Part shown: positions 44,222 to 56,765 of the stretch, piece by piece
Numbering within the stretch: position 1 is the first letter of the stretch
Layout: each line of letters starts with the position of its first letter
Source of the DNA: Sipunculus nudus
Taxonomy: Eukaryota; Annelida; Sipuncula; Golfingiida; Sipunculidae
Assembly: GCA_026874595.1 (NCBI GenBank)
Contig: CM049310.1
Coordinates: forward strand, 43,527,558-43,591,557
DNA length: 64,000 nucleotides
Direction: 5' to 3'
Translations under genes and position numbers: made by a program
The notes under the pieces: model-generated
Database searches by the model: none
What the model saw: only the letters and a program-made list of their open reading frames with translations
What the model was told of the DNA's origin: nothing

Positions 44222-44235
44222 CACTTCTGACACCA
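44222..44235 (-). other. Primer-binding site (tRNA-Leu type)
   Basis: On the element strand TGGTGTCAGAAGTG directly follows the 5' LTR. It is complementary to the 3' end of a tRNA-Leu acceptor (ending CACTTCTGACACCA). The match then stops. Confidence 0.8.
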
Positions 44236-44434
44236 TGTTATATTACTGTCACTGTCATACAGTTACAAACGTCCTACCTGACGCCAAGCCATGTGGTTTT
44301 ATACGTTTTATTCCAGAACATGACAAACGACTACGCCATCTGGTGGCCATATCAAAGTACATGTTTTATCAGACAGGTGGCAGCACCTACCGGCACACCA
44401 ACTGTAACACATGCATATATATAGTATCATCACA
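44236..44434 (-). repeat. 5' LTR of the intact element
   Basis: 199 bp, reading as identical to the LTR at 39841. It should carry the promoter. A CTCF-type match (CCACCAGATGGCG on the minus strand) lies near its middle. Confidence 0.95.
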
Positions 44435-44439
44435 CTCAG

Positions 44440-46674
44440 TAATTTTGTTTTTAAATCTCCCCACAATATATTCTCTCTTTGCGTTTGTTTATATTGCTAA
44501 CAACCTATTCCATTACAACTGAAATCTGTCAGATGGTTCTTTGTAAAAGAATGCCACGGGCCATGCGTGATTATTTACCAACAAAGCAGAGTCATCTGGC
44601 GGCTACTCCGGCTTTGGCCAATGAGAGACATTAGTATAGTATGTTTGGCTTTGTGACCTCACCATACAATACAACCACACAGAGTATCAACATTATTATA
44701 TAAATTAGCAATATCAAATAATAAGTGCACAAATATTAACAAATGCACGGGAACCTAAAGGAAGATCAATCGAACGGAAACTGTTGCTAATTAAACGCAG
44801 ATAGTTTGAAATACCCTGCTCGTGTAATTTATAATAGCAGTATGAACATATATTGTAATTTATTATATCGGTCTTTCACCTTTCAGCTTGTCTTTGACAA
44901 TAGGATCTATTATTCCTGAGGGGTTAATTTCGCGATAATTTACCCTTTCGCGAATCTCACGAAACTAAAACCGCGCGAACAAAAAAAAATATTCTACATA
45001 TTCTTTTAAATATGCAAAATATGCAAAGAACTACTGCACCTTGTCATCTTGTTGAAGATTCAACCAAACTGCTTTCAGCAATTTTTAATAAATTAATTGT
45101 AGAATGTAAATGGATAATGCCCCCCCCCCCCCCTTGAAAATTCAAAAGAGGGTTTGACCCGTACGTTTTTACATCTTGATCATCTTGAGTTTTATGCCTA
45201 TACACCATGCTGTCCCCATTTGTAACAAACTCAGTTATGCGACAAATATCAGAAAAAAACTTAACTATTTGGTTGACGTTTCCGCCATTGCGGCTGAAGT
45301 CGTGATAGGTGATTCAGCAGGACAGCTGCGGCGCATCCCGGTTCGCTTGGTGCAACCTTGTAAATAGTTAACCGTATGCGTGTTTCATAGGCCTTGTTAG
45401 CAGGGAAAATGTTAGGAGGCAAATCCATATATGCACTGACAAAGCCCCCCTCCTCCCCGGATAAATGACACCTGCTTAAAATCTACTTGCAACCCTCCCC
45501 CCCCCCATCCCCTTAAAACAACACAACAAACATCCCTCTCAAATGATACATTCAAAATTTAAAACATTAAATAAAAACGGGCTAACATTTATGACAATCC
45601 AGTGAAATCCTAAATTTTTACATTATAAGGTGCATAAAAAAAATCGTAGGGAAAATTTGACGAAACTTGATTGATAGAATTACCTCAAAATGTTAGTTTT
45701 ATGTTAAATTTTAAAAATGTGAGACAGACACAGGGTACTTTGTTTCGATTCACTAAAAAAGGTGAGGGGGCAGGGAGAGCTCAAAACGCACGTATGTTAA
45801 AACTTATACATATTACTAGTTGTTTTTTCATGACGAAAGTCGATGAAGATTGAGAATCCATCATGCGTGCTTTTAAGTTTATCATTTGAGTCTTCAGTTT
45901 GCATATCGAACGAAAAGATCCGTACTTTCCTTAATCACGTTTGTCCCCTGCTGTATAAATAGTGTTTAAGTAATGGACTAACAGTTTCTTTAGGGATATG
46001 GCTTATTTTATCATACTCGTGCACGGACTAAGGGCAATGTAAGGTTTTTACGGATTGATGTGTTTGTTCACTACACCCAGTGAATTGTACGCTTAACGGA
46101 TTCTAACATGTTACAGAGAACACACTATACGTAATACCGGTACGTACCAATAGGGTTCTCTCCTAATTATTACTGAAAATATGAATATCTATTAGGGGCA
46201 TGAATGTTCATGGAGAGGTCGATTCTAGTAACAGCACGCACTGATCATGTAAAATATGCTTGAGTAACTTTCTAAAACAGGTATATGTCATTTGAAATGG
46301 TGTATTACTGCGAGTTTGCCGTCGTGAAGGAGAACTCGATATACGCACTTTCGAGCAAACAAGAAAACAAAAAGACAATCACTGGAATTTGTTCACATTT
46401 TTATCTCAACGTTTAAATCATGTTAAATATACAAAAAGAAGATATACAGAAATAAAAAAATAATAAAATCAACACTTTTAATATTATATTTATTTTAATA
46501 TTTTTAATATATTACGATTTTAATAGTATACACATTTTTGAACCAGTCACGTTAAGTTGCGTGCATATACATTAATATTCATATAAATGGCTACAGAAAT
46601 GACTTAAATAACAAAAGTCTTTGAAATAAGGTGCAGTTAATTCGTTTTTTTTTTTACAACATGTGTACTCTCAA
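44440..46674. other. Non-coding stretch with a MITE fragment
   Basis: At 44917-44990 the text GGGGTTAATTTCGCGATAATTT and later CGCGAATCTCACGAAACTAAAACC resembles the TCGCGA-rich element at 56766. Poly-C runs occur at 45121-45134 and 45498-45506. 46430-46520 is very AT-rich. No gene recognised. Confidence 0.5.
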
Positions 46675-47021
46675 CGGATTTGCCTCTTTTGTCAATACAT
46701 TATGGCAAGCCGAACCTCGAACTTTCACTTTTACATTTTGAGGAAATACCTCCGTTTAACCACAGAGGAGATCTACCGGACTTGGAGGGCCATAGAGACG
46801 TTAACCAGTGCTTTTTCCAACAACTCCATGTGACAAGCATGTCCTCAAACCTCAAACAGGAACCAACTAAACCTGGGACGGATTTATTCTACCCCCTACT
46901 GACGGACCATTCACGAACTACTGTTCTAAGAACTGCTGATTCAGGAATTTCGGGTCAGCTCCCGCCTGGGGGTTGGATGGTTGTCACTTCAGGTGATAAC
47001 ATCTCATCCCCGTCGACCTAA
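46675..47021 (+). repeat. Dispersed repeat with coding-like frame (copy 2)
   Basis: The plus-strand homologue of 18660-18990. It is open for 113 codons, with LSLLHFEEIPPFNHRGD, DVNQCFFQQLHVTS, LFYPLLTDH, VLRTADSGISGQL. Compared with copy 1 it has a short insertion before LFYP. There is no signal peptide, no recognised domain and no neighbouring exon. It may be an exon of an unknown gene, a retrocopy or an element ORF. Confidence 0.45.
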
Positions 47022-48765
47022 TCCCTATACCGATAATGATTTTAAATTAGACAATGATTTTTCTCACGTTTTGACGCAAATAATCCTCGGTTTCACGTAC
47101 AGTTAGTCAAAACCTAATTACACCAAACTGGACAAACAAAAACAATAAAGTTGATAAAACGAATACAAATCACGATTATTTAAACAGACGGACATTGTGT
47201 TCTTTTAATGTAGAACACTGTGTCAGCGTTTGTGAAATGTTACTATAGTTCTCCTACTCAAACCCAATGACTAATGAGGACCATTATGAGCGTGCTCGTG
47301 GAACCTGTGTTTAACTGAAGTAAGAAAGATATTTGATGTATAGTCCTCGCATTGTTCATGTCAACTCGTTCTATACTTGGACCAGTTCTCTCTGAAATCA
47401 CCTCACTTGTTATGGGTATTTACTTAGATTTGTTGAGATTCAGCTTGCATTTATAATTTTGGCATTCATTATTTTTTTAAGTCACAATGAAAGTCAGAAA
47501 GATTTAAAGGGGAATACAATGGGTGGAAACGTAGAATTCCTTCGCCCGTATTTTATATAGCTTTATGGTGAAAGTGATACAGACACAATAACGTCCTACC
47601 AATATCCAAGCTGGTACAGTAGTTTAAAAAGGTTAAGACCAAATCTCATTGCGAATCAAATTAGATCCTTTAATCGTCGAGATTGACACGCACAGGGACG
47701 CCTGAAAAAAAACATTAACACACTAAGCTGTCAAGGACTATAGCCAGATGGCGCTGCTGTGTTGTCATCTGGCCACCATCTGATAAGTCCAAACGTGGAA
47801 CGTGACGACTTCAGTTGGGAAGGATTCTCTCCGCCTACACCAACATAGTGCAAATATCATCAGCCATTAGAGGTGACACGCATGACTAGCTGTGTGCCGT
47901 GCAATGATACTCATCAAAGTGCCACCGGGTCCATGCTTTGGTAATTGGCATTCCGATACAGAGCATCCCCGCCTCATATATATTCCAGTTATGCACGTTC
48001 TAGCTTTTTATGGGTCATCACACGCTTGGACGATCTTAGATATGTTGATATGATATATACAAGTTATATGGCAAGGTAGGTATACGTGGAACGGCCGGAA
48101 CAAACCCGCGGCGCGTGCTTTGCCTCATTCCAATATATAACAGTAAAGTACGACTTTAACAGTTGTCCGTGATTCGTTCGTCTCATTCCACTTTCACCTA
48201 ACACGCACCTGATTACATCATTCTAATGATGACGTCATCATCGCCCCCTGATGATATTTCAGTATGGCTTGTGCCAATTATCTTGAGAAGAATATGCAGC
48301 TTTCATCGGTAATTTTACTAAACATGTAAAATTGTAAAATGAAACCCTTTTATATTTCACCGAAATGAAAACGCGTGCTAAACAATGGACCAAAGTGTGC
48401 CATATAGACTGGAAACACGTGTATATATATGTTCATGTTAGTGTTTGTGCGCATGCATGGGTATCAAAGTGTACCACTGAACATGTCTTCATAAAAAATG
48501 ATAGCAAATTAAAATAATTAGAAGTAAATGCATACATGTATAATTATCACACCAAATGTCTATATCCTGGATTCCTGGCATCTTATCTTGTATATGCACA
48601 CCGATATATTCCTATTTACAGTATTTAAACATTAAAACAAGCACAAAACATAATATTTACAATGGCACGAAAGTTCTGTATTTTTATCATGTGTACTTAA
48701 GTACTTGGACAGTCGGGAGAGAGTGTCTGATTCTAACTTTGGAAGACGGTTTGTGCGTGGGCTGT
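47022..48765. other. Non-coding stretch downstream of gene B
   Basis: This contains the presumed 3' UTR of gene B near its right end. No other gene or repeat family was recognised. Confidence 0.5.
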
Positions 48766-49986
48766 TTATATATAGGTGGACTGCTGAGTGGACAGGTCAC
48801 TGATGCTAACTTTAGGTGACGGTTTCTCCAGACGTTTGTAAGACTTTGGGTGAACACACGTTAAGTGTACCAGTAACGTGGCTATTATTATCAAGGCCAC
48901 AGCTACTAGAGGCAGTATGATTATTAGTTTTTCACCAATAGCGCGCCCTGTCTGATATTCGGGCGAAGAGCTTGCTGGGAACTCTGTCGAACTTTCATCC
49001 GAAGCAGTAGACGTGAAAAGGTAATCCGGAATCAATCTAGTGCTCTTTTTATATGTTAAAGTGGAAAACGGTATGTCTGATGTAGAACTCTGTGTGTGTG
49101 TCTGATGTACGGAGTGTGTGACCGTATGGACATTTCCATCAGTCTGACCACTGTCTGTTTCAGTAGGATGCGGTGAGGAAGTTGGTTGTGGGTCTCTGTT
49201 ATCCGTTGTGCCCTTCGATCTGGTAATGCTCTCAGCGTCTTCAGTTGTGTATATATGTTCGTCTCCAGTTGTAAACTGAGGTCTTGGTGAAGAGACGCGT
49301 TTGGTTTGAGTACCATCACTTGCTGTATTTGTTTCCGGACGCATTGATGTCGTAGCGGGAACAGTTAATCTGTCACCTGTTACATCGACAATATCCGTGT
49401 GCGGAACAAGCTCAGTCGTCGGATATCTTTGCGTATCTTCTGACGTGTTACGCGTTTCTGTTGGGACGTCCGTAACCGATTCAATTGTTCCATCAGTGGT
49501 CGACATATCCGTTGTATTTGTACCAGTATTCTCCAGTCTTATATCTTTTAACACCTCTTCTCCGTCTGCTGTGAAACTCATGCAAGTTGAGGGCGCGGAC
49601 CGCGGTTGCGGACAACTTCTCACGTCCGTGATGTTGGAGTTGCGGACAGGAATCAGAGGATTCTGGTATCCACAGATTTCCATCGCGGTGGATATCGTCT
49701 CCTTGATCGCCAAAATGGAATGTTCGTGCATAATTATCACGGGGTACAATGCAAAGTAGCCATCAGAATCTCGCTTTAAAAGAAGAAGATATTCTTGTCC
49801 CTCTCTCGGACCCATAGGGTCACAGGATGTGGGCCACATTTTGTCCTTGATGGTGATGATTTCTGTAATGTTGGTCGTCCCATGTTCAGGAGTTCGGAGC
49901 ACACAGTATACCTAAAGAAATTAAACACATGAATCTCACAAAGTAGAATACAGTTAGTCTGTCTAATGACTTGATTACTCTGAGTA

Positions 49987-50019
<33 letters not shown>

Positions 50020-53000
50020 GCACACACACACACACCCATGGTTAAGCCTTTTTTTCCAGATAATGTAAAAAAACTTGGTTCCTTGTGTACAAGTGTTGTC
50101 ATTGCAAAATGTTTGACTACCAACAAGAAAGAAAAGAAGAAAGTCGCCACAAATATTTCTTATCAAAGGAACCTGAGCAGCTGTCAAATTTCTAATACCG
50201 AGAATCTGCAACGCGGCAACGCCACAAGAAGATAAGGATGTCTCACTAAATTTTCAAGCAACAGTTTCAATTTGGTTTCTAAAAAACTGAGACTCTGTTT
50301 TGATACTGATATAATTTTAATCAATCCTGTTATACTAATTACATCTGATCTTTCAAAAAATGTTTGGATAATAAAAACAGAGGTACTGTAAACTACGGGG
50401 ACTGGCTATTTTTATTTATTGAATACCAGCTAAAAGGTCATACAGCCCTTTAACTGAGTAACAAAGGTGGGGCCCGCCCTTCCCGTTATCTTATAACCAG
50501 GTCCAAACTTAAATGTTGCCACAATTCTCGATTGAGGTTCAGTGCGGGAAATCAGAGTTACTAGATGACGTGAAAGCATATGATTATGTTTCTTTCTATA
50601 TTTTCTTCTGCCCTTTATGTACGTATATATTTTTTAGATTAAATTTTAATTAAAGAAAGAACGTTTACAGTTACCTGAAACCGTATGAATTTGTTGTACA
50701 TATAGTCTGGGTGTTCCAGCGTATAGTGCTCAAGATCCCTTCCGTAGACGACCAACGATGCTTTGAATAGCACTTCTTCGGTGCTCAAGAAACGGAAGTC
50801 GCCGCCGACGGAACAAGAGTTGGCGGGTTGAACCAGCAGTGTCACCAGGACGGCTGCAGTTGCCAACATGACAAGAATATCTGTAAAAATAATTGTGCAA
50901 AATAGTAATCCCTGCTTGTTGAAATGTTCAGGTATAGTAGTAATAATGGTTATAATTTTTGTTTCTACATTAAACAGTTAATTATATTCATATATATTCT
51001 ACATGAAAAACAAAATCTAAGGTCGGAGTAAATATTACATATACGTATACACTCCTCTGCCCCTCCCCACCCCAATGATTCATCCTCCCACCCCCAAAGA
51101 CAGCTGAGTGGTAAAACGCTCGGCCCTCTCCGCTGGCGACCTGGGTTCGATTCCCGGCGTGGCTATGAGAGCGGGTTGTGGATGCCCGTCCAAGGTCCAT
51201 GGTTTCCTCCAGGTCCTCCGGTTTCCTTCACCCTTACCGACTACCGAGCGCCAACATCCGAGCCATGGAGAGTGCCTCGTATTAGTTATTACAACCAGTT
51301 TTACAATCCATGTAAAATAAATAAAGTTTATATCACGAATCATATATTGATTCCGCGCTCACTGGTCTAATTCTCATAAATCGCTCTAAATTTGATACCA
51401 TAACTGATAGTTATATCAAACCAGGGAGATATAATTCCGATTTAAATGTACACTGAGTGAAAATTAATCACCTTGGTCGGCATTGGCATCCAAGGTCTAT
51501 ATTAAATAATGTTTCGTAGTACGGAAGGTTATCCAAATGTTGGACGTTTTAGTCACGGACGTTTGGCTCACGTCAAGATAATGCTTAACATGCTACCTGT
51601 TTTATAATTTCAGAATCTGAGCACAAGAAATGGTCAAGTATACAGGTTATATGATACAAATAAGTAAAATAAATGCAACATGAAAATAATCTAAACCATA
51701 TAATCTAAACAGTATGTATCATGTATGGGCTATCACACACGGATATTGTGCAATATCGTCACATGTGCAGAGTGCACTGGGGTCACGCTGTCAGGTGAAG
51801 TAACCAGGCACTCGAAATGTACGTATGGTCCAGATTATATTGTACCTATCATTCAGGTAGTTTTTACGGCCATTTTCCGAAGTAACAAGTAGTGCTATCA
51901 TATGTCAATTGAGACTGCGGCTGATACAGCTAAACGATTAAACCGTCATCAGCGACCCGAAAAACATTCGTTAAAATTTTATTAAAAATAGGTTACTGTA
52001 TATTAAATATAGAATCTTAATTAAGGATAGAGAATAAACAATCATTATATCGTAAAAACAGATAACTTGTAGAGTTGAAAATGACGAGTGGGCGAATGAT
52101 GATATGCAATACACCTGGTTCCGGGGCCCACTATATTACACTTGATTAACCATCAGATTATGGTTATGTCTTTTTGTATATTTTGAGATCTTATTTTCGT
52201 ATGATTTACCAGCCCCCCCCCCCCCCCCCCCCCCTTCCCCACCACATGAATCCGCACCTATCGTGTGCCTGTTGTTTGGCTGTCTTGCGGTCATCAACCA
52301 CAATAATGGCGGTCCCAGTGTGAGTGCTAACCGCACTTCCCACGTGATTACCTGTACGTTTTCCAACCAGACGTTAAGGTTTCAGCTGGTGTTTCCTGTT
52401 TTGTTGCCTTATCTCTACCATAACATTTGAGTGTTTATATATACAATATAAAACCTTGGGCCTTTTATTTAGGACTTTTAAACATCTCTTTCAAAGAAAA
52501 AATGGAGTTTTCATAGGTTCTTTTCAGAAGGTTCTTTTCAAAACCTAATTTGCAACGCAAATTGTAACATATTAAAAGTCCTTCTTTGACTCGTATATCC
52601 CCACTTGTCTGTTATTCGTTTTCAACAGAATTGCTTAAATGCGAGGTCATAGTTTATTCTATCTCGATCTTAACCCGCGATTTGGATTTGCAGGTTTTAC
52701 ACGTTAAATACAAAATCACGAAATATGTGTTTTCTCGTGTCTTGCTATTCACATCGTTATCCGCTTCGTTTATGTTGCATCTACATGGTTTAAGGTCGAG
52801 AATGATTTCCAAAAAAAAAAAAACTCTTTGATTGAACTGATGACTATCAACTCTCATGGTCCAGAATCGGTGCACCCATCTGAATCAAGTGCACAGTACG
52901 TAAATTTAAATGTATTTCAAATAATAAATGAAATCTTATGTAGAGTATAGAAGAGGAAGGGTCTATATAGTTATGCGTTGTCTGTTTTCACATATTATCT

Positions 53001-55123
53001 CCAGCAGCCAGCAACAGACTTTAACTGGTGCAGATAGATAGTATAAGATAAAGATTAAGATAAAATCATGTCCTGAGACATGAAACACTTCATAAAGTTT
53101 GGCAGCAACAACTTAATTGCATATTTATCGTTTGGCTTGAGCATAGTCTCCGAGATTCTCCTCAAATGAGTTTCCTCCAAAATGGATCCTAGCTTTTTCG
53201 TTTCATTATCTCAGTTAAAAAAAATAATCCCACGCCAATGAAATAATAGTTGCGGGGCCATAAGATGGCATAATTAAGAACACAAAGAGATCATATACCG
53301 ATAAGGCTCCAGGTCCTTTAGGTAAGAGCTAACGGACCGTTAACTTTTTCTCATAAAATCATCCAGATCCTAATTGCCCCAGGTTAAATACTGGGTTTAC
53401 TTGCATCATTCGCGGTTTATTGACAGAAAATAAAGCTCAGACCGTATCTTGCATGAAAAGAGACGAGATCTTAACCTTTGACAAGCATTTTTATGATCAA
53501 TGAACTAATTGGCGCCGAGGAAGATACAGGTTTAACCCGCCAATGGTCTTGTAAATGGGTCATGTTTCCAACCTTGTCTCAGTTTCTCTGTTTGTCCGTC
53601 TGTGTGGAAAATATGTATTTTTTATAGATCCGAGACTGGAAAGAGTCTTATATATTTTTATTTTATCCATGACTCCAGGGAGACGCAGGATCATTTTATG
53701 TGTATTACTTTTGTTTTGGAAGAATGGACAGCAAGTTGTGTTAATATCTGACGGCAGCGTTTGATTAAAAAAAATAACTTTTTGTCGTAGCGCGGATATA
53801 TTCCCCCAGACAGTGCACGAATCATACTTTTCACATTATATCTCCGTAAAAAAAATTAGTAGGTATTTTGTATTAACGTCTCCTTGTTTACCTGTTTGTC
53901 CACCAAATATCCTAAAATGTGCATGTTGAATTTCAAAGAAATGTGAAGAAAGGAAATTTCCATGGCCAAGATTGGGATGATCTGGATAAAGGTTCAGATA
54001 TTGGTGGAGGTATGCGTTCTATGAGTGCGTTCTAGTTATCAAATGTATTCACCTTTCACCGACAGCACTAGTTCATATACCCGACAAATTAAGCGAAATG
54101 CACCATAACATTTCACGGGCATAACATAGAATATATGAAAGTCTAGACGCTGATAAATAATCCAGTTATTACAAAGCAAGCAGTGTGGTGAACCGAGGCA
54201 TTCCGTAAAGAGTCACGCTCTACTAGTCCAAAACATAATATAAACTGTTCAAAATCTAGTTAAAATGCAATATACAGGGAAAACACAGTTAAATCACGAG
54301 GCCCTAGCCCTGTTAACGACATGAGGCGTTTGTAAGTGCTGGGGTCACACGTACGTGTGTCTCGACGCGTACAGCCGCTGATGTGTCGTTTTATTGCCAA
54401 AATACACGATGGTAAACATTTTTTCACTATGGCTCTATACACTCAAGTCAGGCAGCACCGCTACCTTTATCACAAATTATCCATCTTTCATATTAATTGA
54501 GATGTGTGTTTGTTCAATACAAATATTTGTATGGTAACATTTTTTTTTTTTGGGGGGGGGGGGGGGTGGCGAAGAATTATATTTTATTACTAAAACTTGT
54601 AAATACTCATTCATCTCTGAAATAACAGTGTTATAAACAAGTGGTAGAGACAAATTATCTTACGTATGACATGCCTCCATTAAAAAAAAAAAAAAAATAG
54701 CGCGGATGCGCGGGGGGAAGGGTCTTCCATGCTAAACTATGAGAGATAATGCCAGGTGGCAGGGCCTATAAAACCATTCCTTGGATCTGGGCAATAAAAT
54801 ATGTTGTTGATTACGGTGACTAACAGAGCGTATTACGTCACGAATTAGGCAGCGAAGCGCCGCGTATAGTACAAGATTAAAAATGCACTGTAAATATATT
54901 CTAGCAAACAATTTTTTTACTCCTTATTTGCAATCTCACAGTTTCTTGTTAAACTATACCGTATAACCATGTGTACCTGGTTATATATATATATGAAGTA
55001 TATGTAATAATATATATTTTGGTAAGCACGTGTCTGATGTATATATTAAACACATGTATGAATAATGATATTGCATGATTTACCCTAAAATAAACTACGA
55101 GTACACTATATTTTTATCTCTTG

Positions 55124-55169
<46 letters not shown>

Positions 55170-55189
55170 TAGTATATATATATATACTA

Positions 55190-55249
<60 letters not shown>

Positions 55250-56178
55250 TAGTATATTAGAAGCATTTATCAAGCTGAGAATATTTTTTTCCACTGCAGC
55301 GTGCAATCATAAACCACAACATTATTAAACACTGATACGGATATTAATAAACAGGAAAAAAGATAACATCCCATATGACCTGTTACTCATAGTGATTCAT
55401 ATATCTCTGGCCACCGTCGATTACATAATCCAAAATAAAACCAAATGTCAAAGGTCTGGTTTTATCAAATAAGATTAGTTACCCATGCATTATTGTTTAA
55501 AAGTGGCACTTTATCGTAATTTATTCAAATTCTCATGCACTGACCTAGGTATAAATTAGTAATTCCAATATACTCAACACCGAAGCTGTGTTTATGATAT
55601 GTCACCGTGCATGACGGAGACAGAATTTAAGACAAGATCTTTAACTCTCTATATAATGCCAGAACCATATATATCACATCCCAAGGTGACAAGGTATCTT
55701 GTAAGGGTTAGACCAGCCCAGAACTGGGCGTTGAAGTGCCTCGCATGCAAACACCCAACCCCAACAGGTTGACGGGCAGGGGCGGTAGAGGGGCGGGGTG
55801 TTTCTGAGGCCCATCAGCGGCCAGTTCTGGACTAGAGTTACACTAGTGGCGCTCTGTTGGATGAGGATGGAATTGAAGTACATGACCGTGTTATTATTAT
55901 ATCATCTTGGCTTCAGGTTTCATATTAAAATCCAAAATGCATGTTTTGATATAAATAAAAATTCGAATTTCTCTCTTTTTCTGGCAGGTTCTTGTGGATT
56001 TCGAACACAAAAGCCTGAGCTTCGTAGTCAAACGAACGCCTTAACCACTTATCTATATGTGGGTCTATATATGTATCATCTTATGGTACTTCCTTAAACT
56101 GATAAGATGATAACAAAGTGACAAACAGTAATGAATTAATAATGTGACCCGTGTACATATAAACATACCTCCTCTCAT
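48766..56178 (-). CDS. Gene B: type I membrane protein with NTR-like ectodomain and mucin-like stalk (3 exons, 453 aa)
   Basis: Exons: 56169-56178 (10 bases, M-R-G plus one base), 50675-50880, 48766-49911, all in phase with GT..AG. Residues about 5-25 are a signal peptide ([17 protein letters not shown]), with Cys26 as the likely first mature cysteine. The ectodomain matches gene A block by block: [60 protein letters not shown] stalk of about 190 residues rich in Thr, Ser and Pro with NxT/S sites follows. One membrane helix comes next ([19 protein letters not shown]) and then a tail of about 30 residues ending STYI, a possible class I PDZ ligand. The fold assignment (NTR/TIMP-like) and the glycosylation are inference. 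Ligand and role are unknown. Exon 1 is inferred from its phase and from gene A's identical layout. Confidence 0.78.
49987..50035. repeat. (CT)n followed by (CA)n
   Basis: Compound microsatellite in intron 2 of gene B. Confidence 0.95.
51100..51332 (+). mobile_element. tRNA-derived SINE, full-length-like
   Basis: Box A lies near CAGCTGAGTGGTAAAACGC and box B (GGGTTCGATTCCCGG) at 51143-51157. A body follows with GGTTTCCTCCAGGTCCTCCGG and a tail ending TAAAATAAATAAAG. The same family recurs at 61252-61492 and 58683-58790. It lies in intron 1 of gene B. Confidence 0.8.
52203..52233. repeat. Poly-C tract
   Basis: About 30 C bases, one of the longest homopolymers in the window. Length is likely unreliable in any assembly. 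Confidence 0.9.
55127..55240. repeat. Long (TA)n microsatellite
   Basis: TA run interrupted twice by ACTAGTA, in intron 1 of gene B. Confidence 0.95.
55985..56066 (-). mobile_element. tRNA-like SINE head
   Basis: On the minus strand TAGATAAGTGGTTAAGGCG (box A), a stem TTCGT..ACGAA in anticodon-arm position, and GTGTTCGAAATCCAC (box B). No matching acceptor-stem halves, so it is a tRNA-derived repeat rather than a working tRNA gene. Confidence 0.5.
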
Positions 56179-56765
56179 GGTGTTATCACCGCGGTCCAGA
56201 TACCCAGATTGAGTTATAATGCTCACGTCAGCCGGTTTGTGTGTAGTTATATTATCCTGATAACCCGGAGTTACCGAAACATCAGCACCTGACTGGGATG
56301 TTGATGACGCTGGGCTTTCTGTCTCCTGTTAACACCACTCTATACATATGAGTGTACCGCGCTGTGCCTGGTGTATGCATAGATATATATACAGAAAACG
56401 ACCATCCTACACTTCCTAATAACGTCACTGAGCGTGACCAGTTACACATAATATGATTGAATACGCTCCCTATATATGGGGTTATGATTTCGCTTTTTGT
56501 GGGTAGGTCTGTGTTAGCTTTAGTGAATGCGGCCTCTTGGATTTCTGAGATACTTTCGACATACCGCCCGAGGAAAACACGTAGGGCAGTCAAACGTTCG
56601 TCACGCCTCACAGTCCAACAAATATCTCCTTCAGATAACAATTCTTGTCTTTCACGCTTCACTCAGATGCCAGATTATATCATTATTATCATATATGACA
56701 TGGTGCTGCAACTTGCAGAGAGTGCGAGGACATACAAAAAAAATTTACTTAGGCCCATCTAGATC

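Larger units (their letters stand above)
39841..44434 (-). mobile_element. Intact Steamer/Mag-like Ty3/gypsy LTR retrotransposon
   Basis: A 4594-bp element bounded by 199-bp LTRs (39841-40039 and 44236-44434) that begin TG and end CA and read as identical throughout. The 5-bp target duplication CTCAG lies at 39836-39840 and 44435-44439. A primer-binding site of tRNA-Leu type touches the 5' LTR, and a polypurine tract touches the 3' LTR. One open frame of 1323 codons encodes Gag and Pol without a frameshift. Short LTRs, a 5-bp duplication, a tRNA-Leu primer site and a single frame of about 1.3 kb codons are features of the Steamer-like elements of bivalves. I did not align them, so the sub-family is an inference. 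Sequence identity of the LTRs means a very recent insertion. Confidence 0.92.

Noticed and set aside
48766-49902. Treating gene B's last exon as a complete single-exon gene
   Set aside because: The apparent start is an internal GTG; a good acceptor lies at 49911 and the paralogue shows a separate signal-peptide exon.
56282-56662. 126-codon minus-strand frame upstream of gene B
   Set aside because: No recognised domain, an overlapping equal-quality frame on the other strand, and no splice links; not enough to call a gene.
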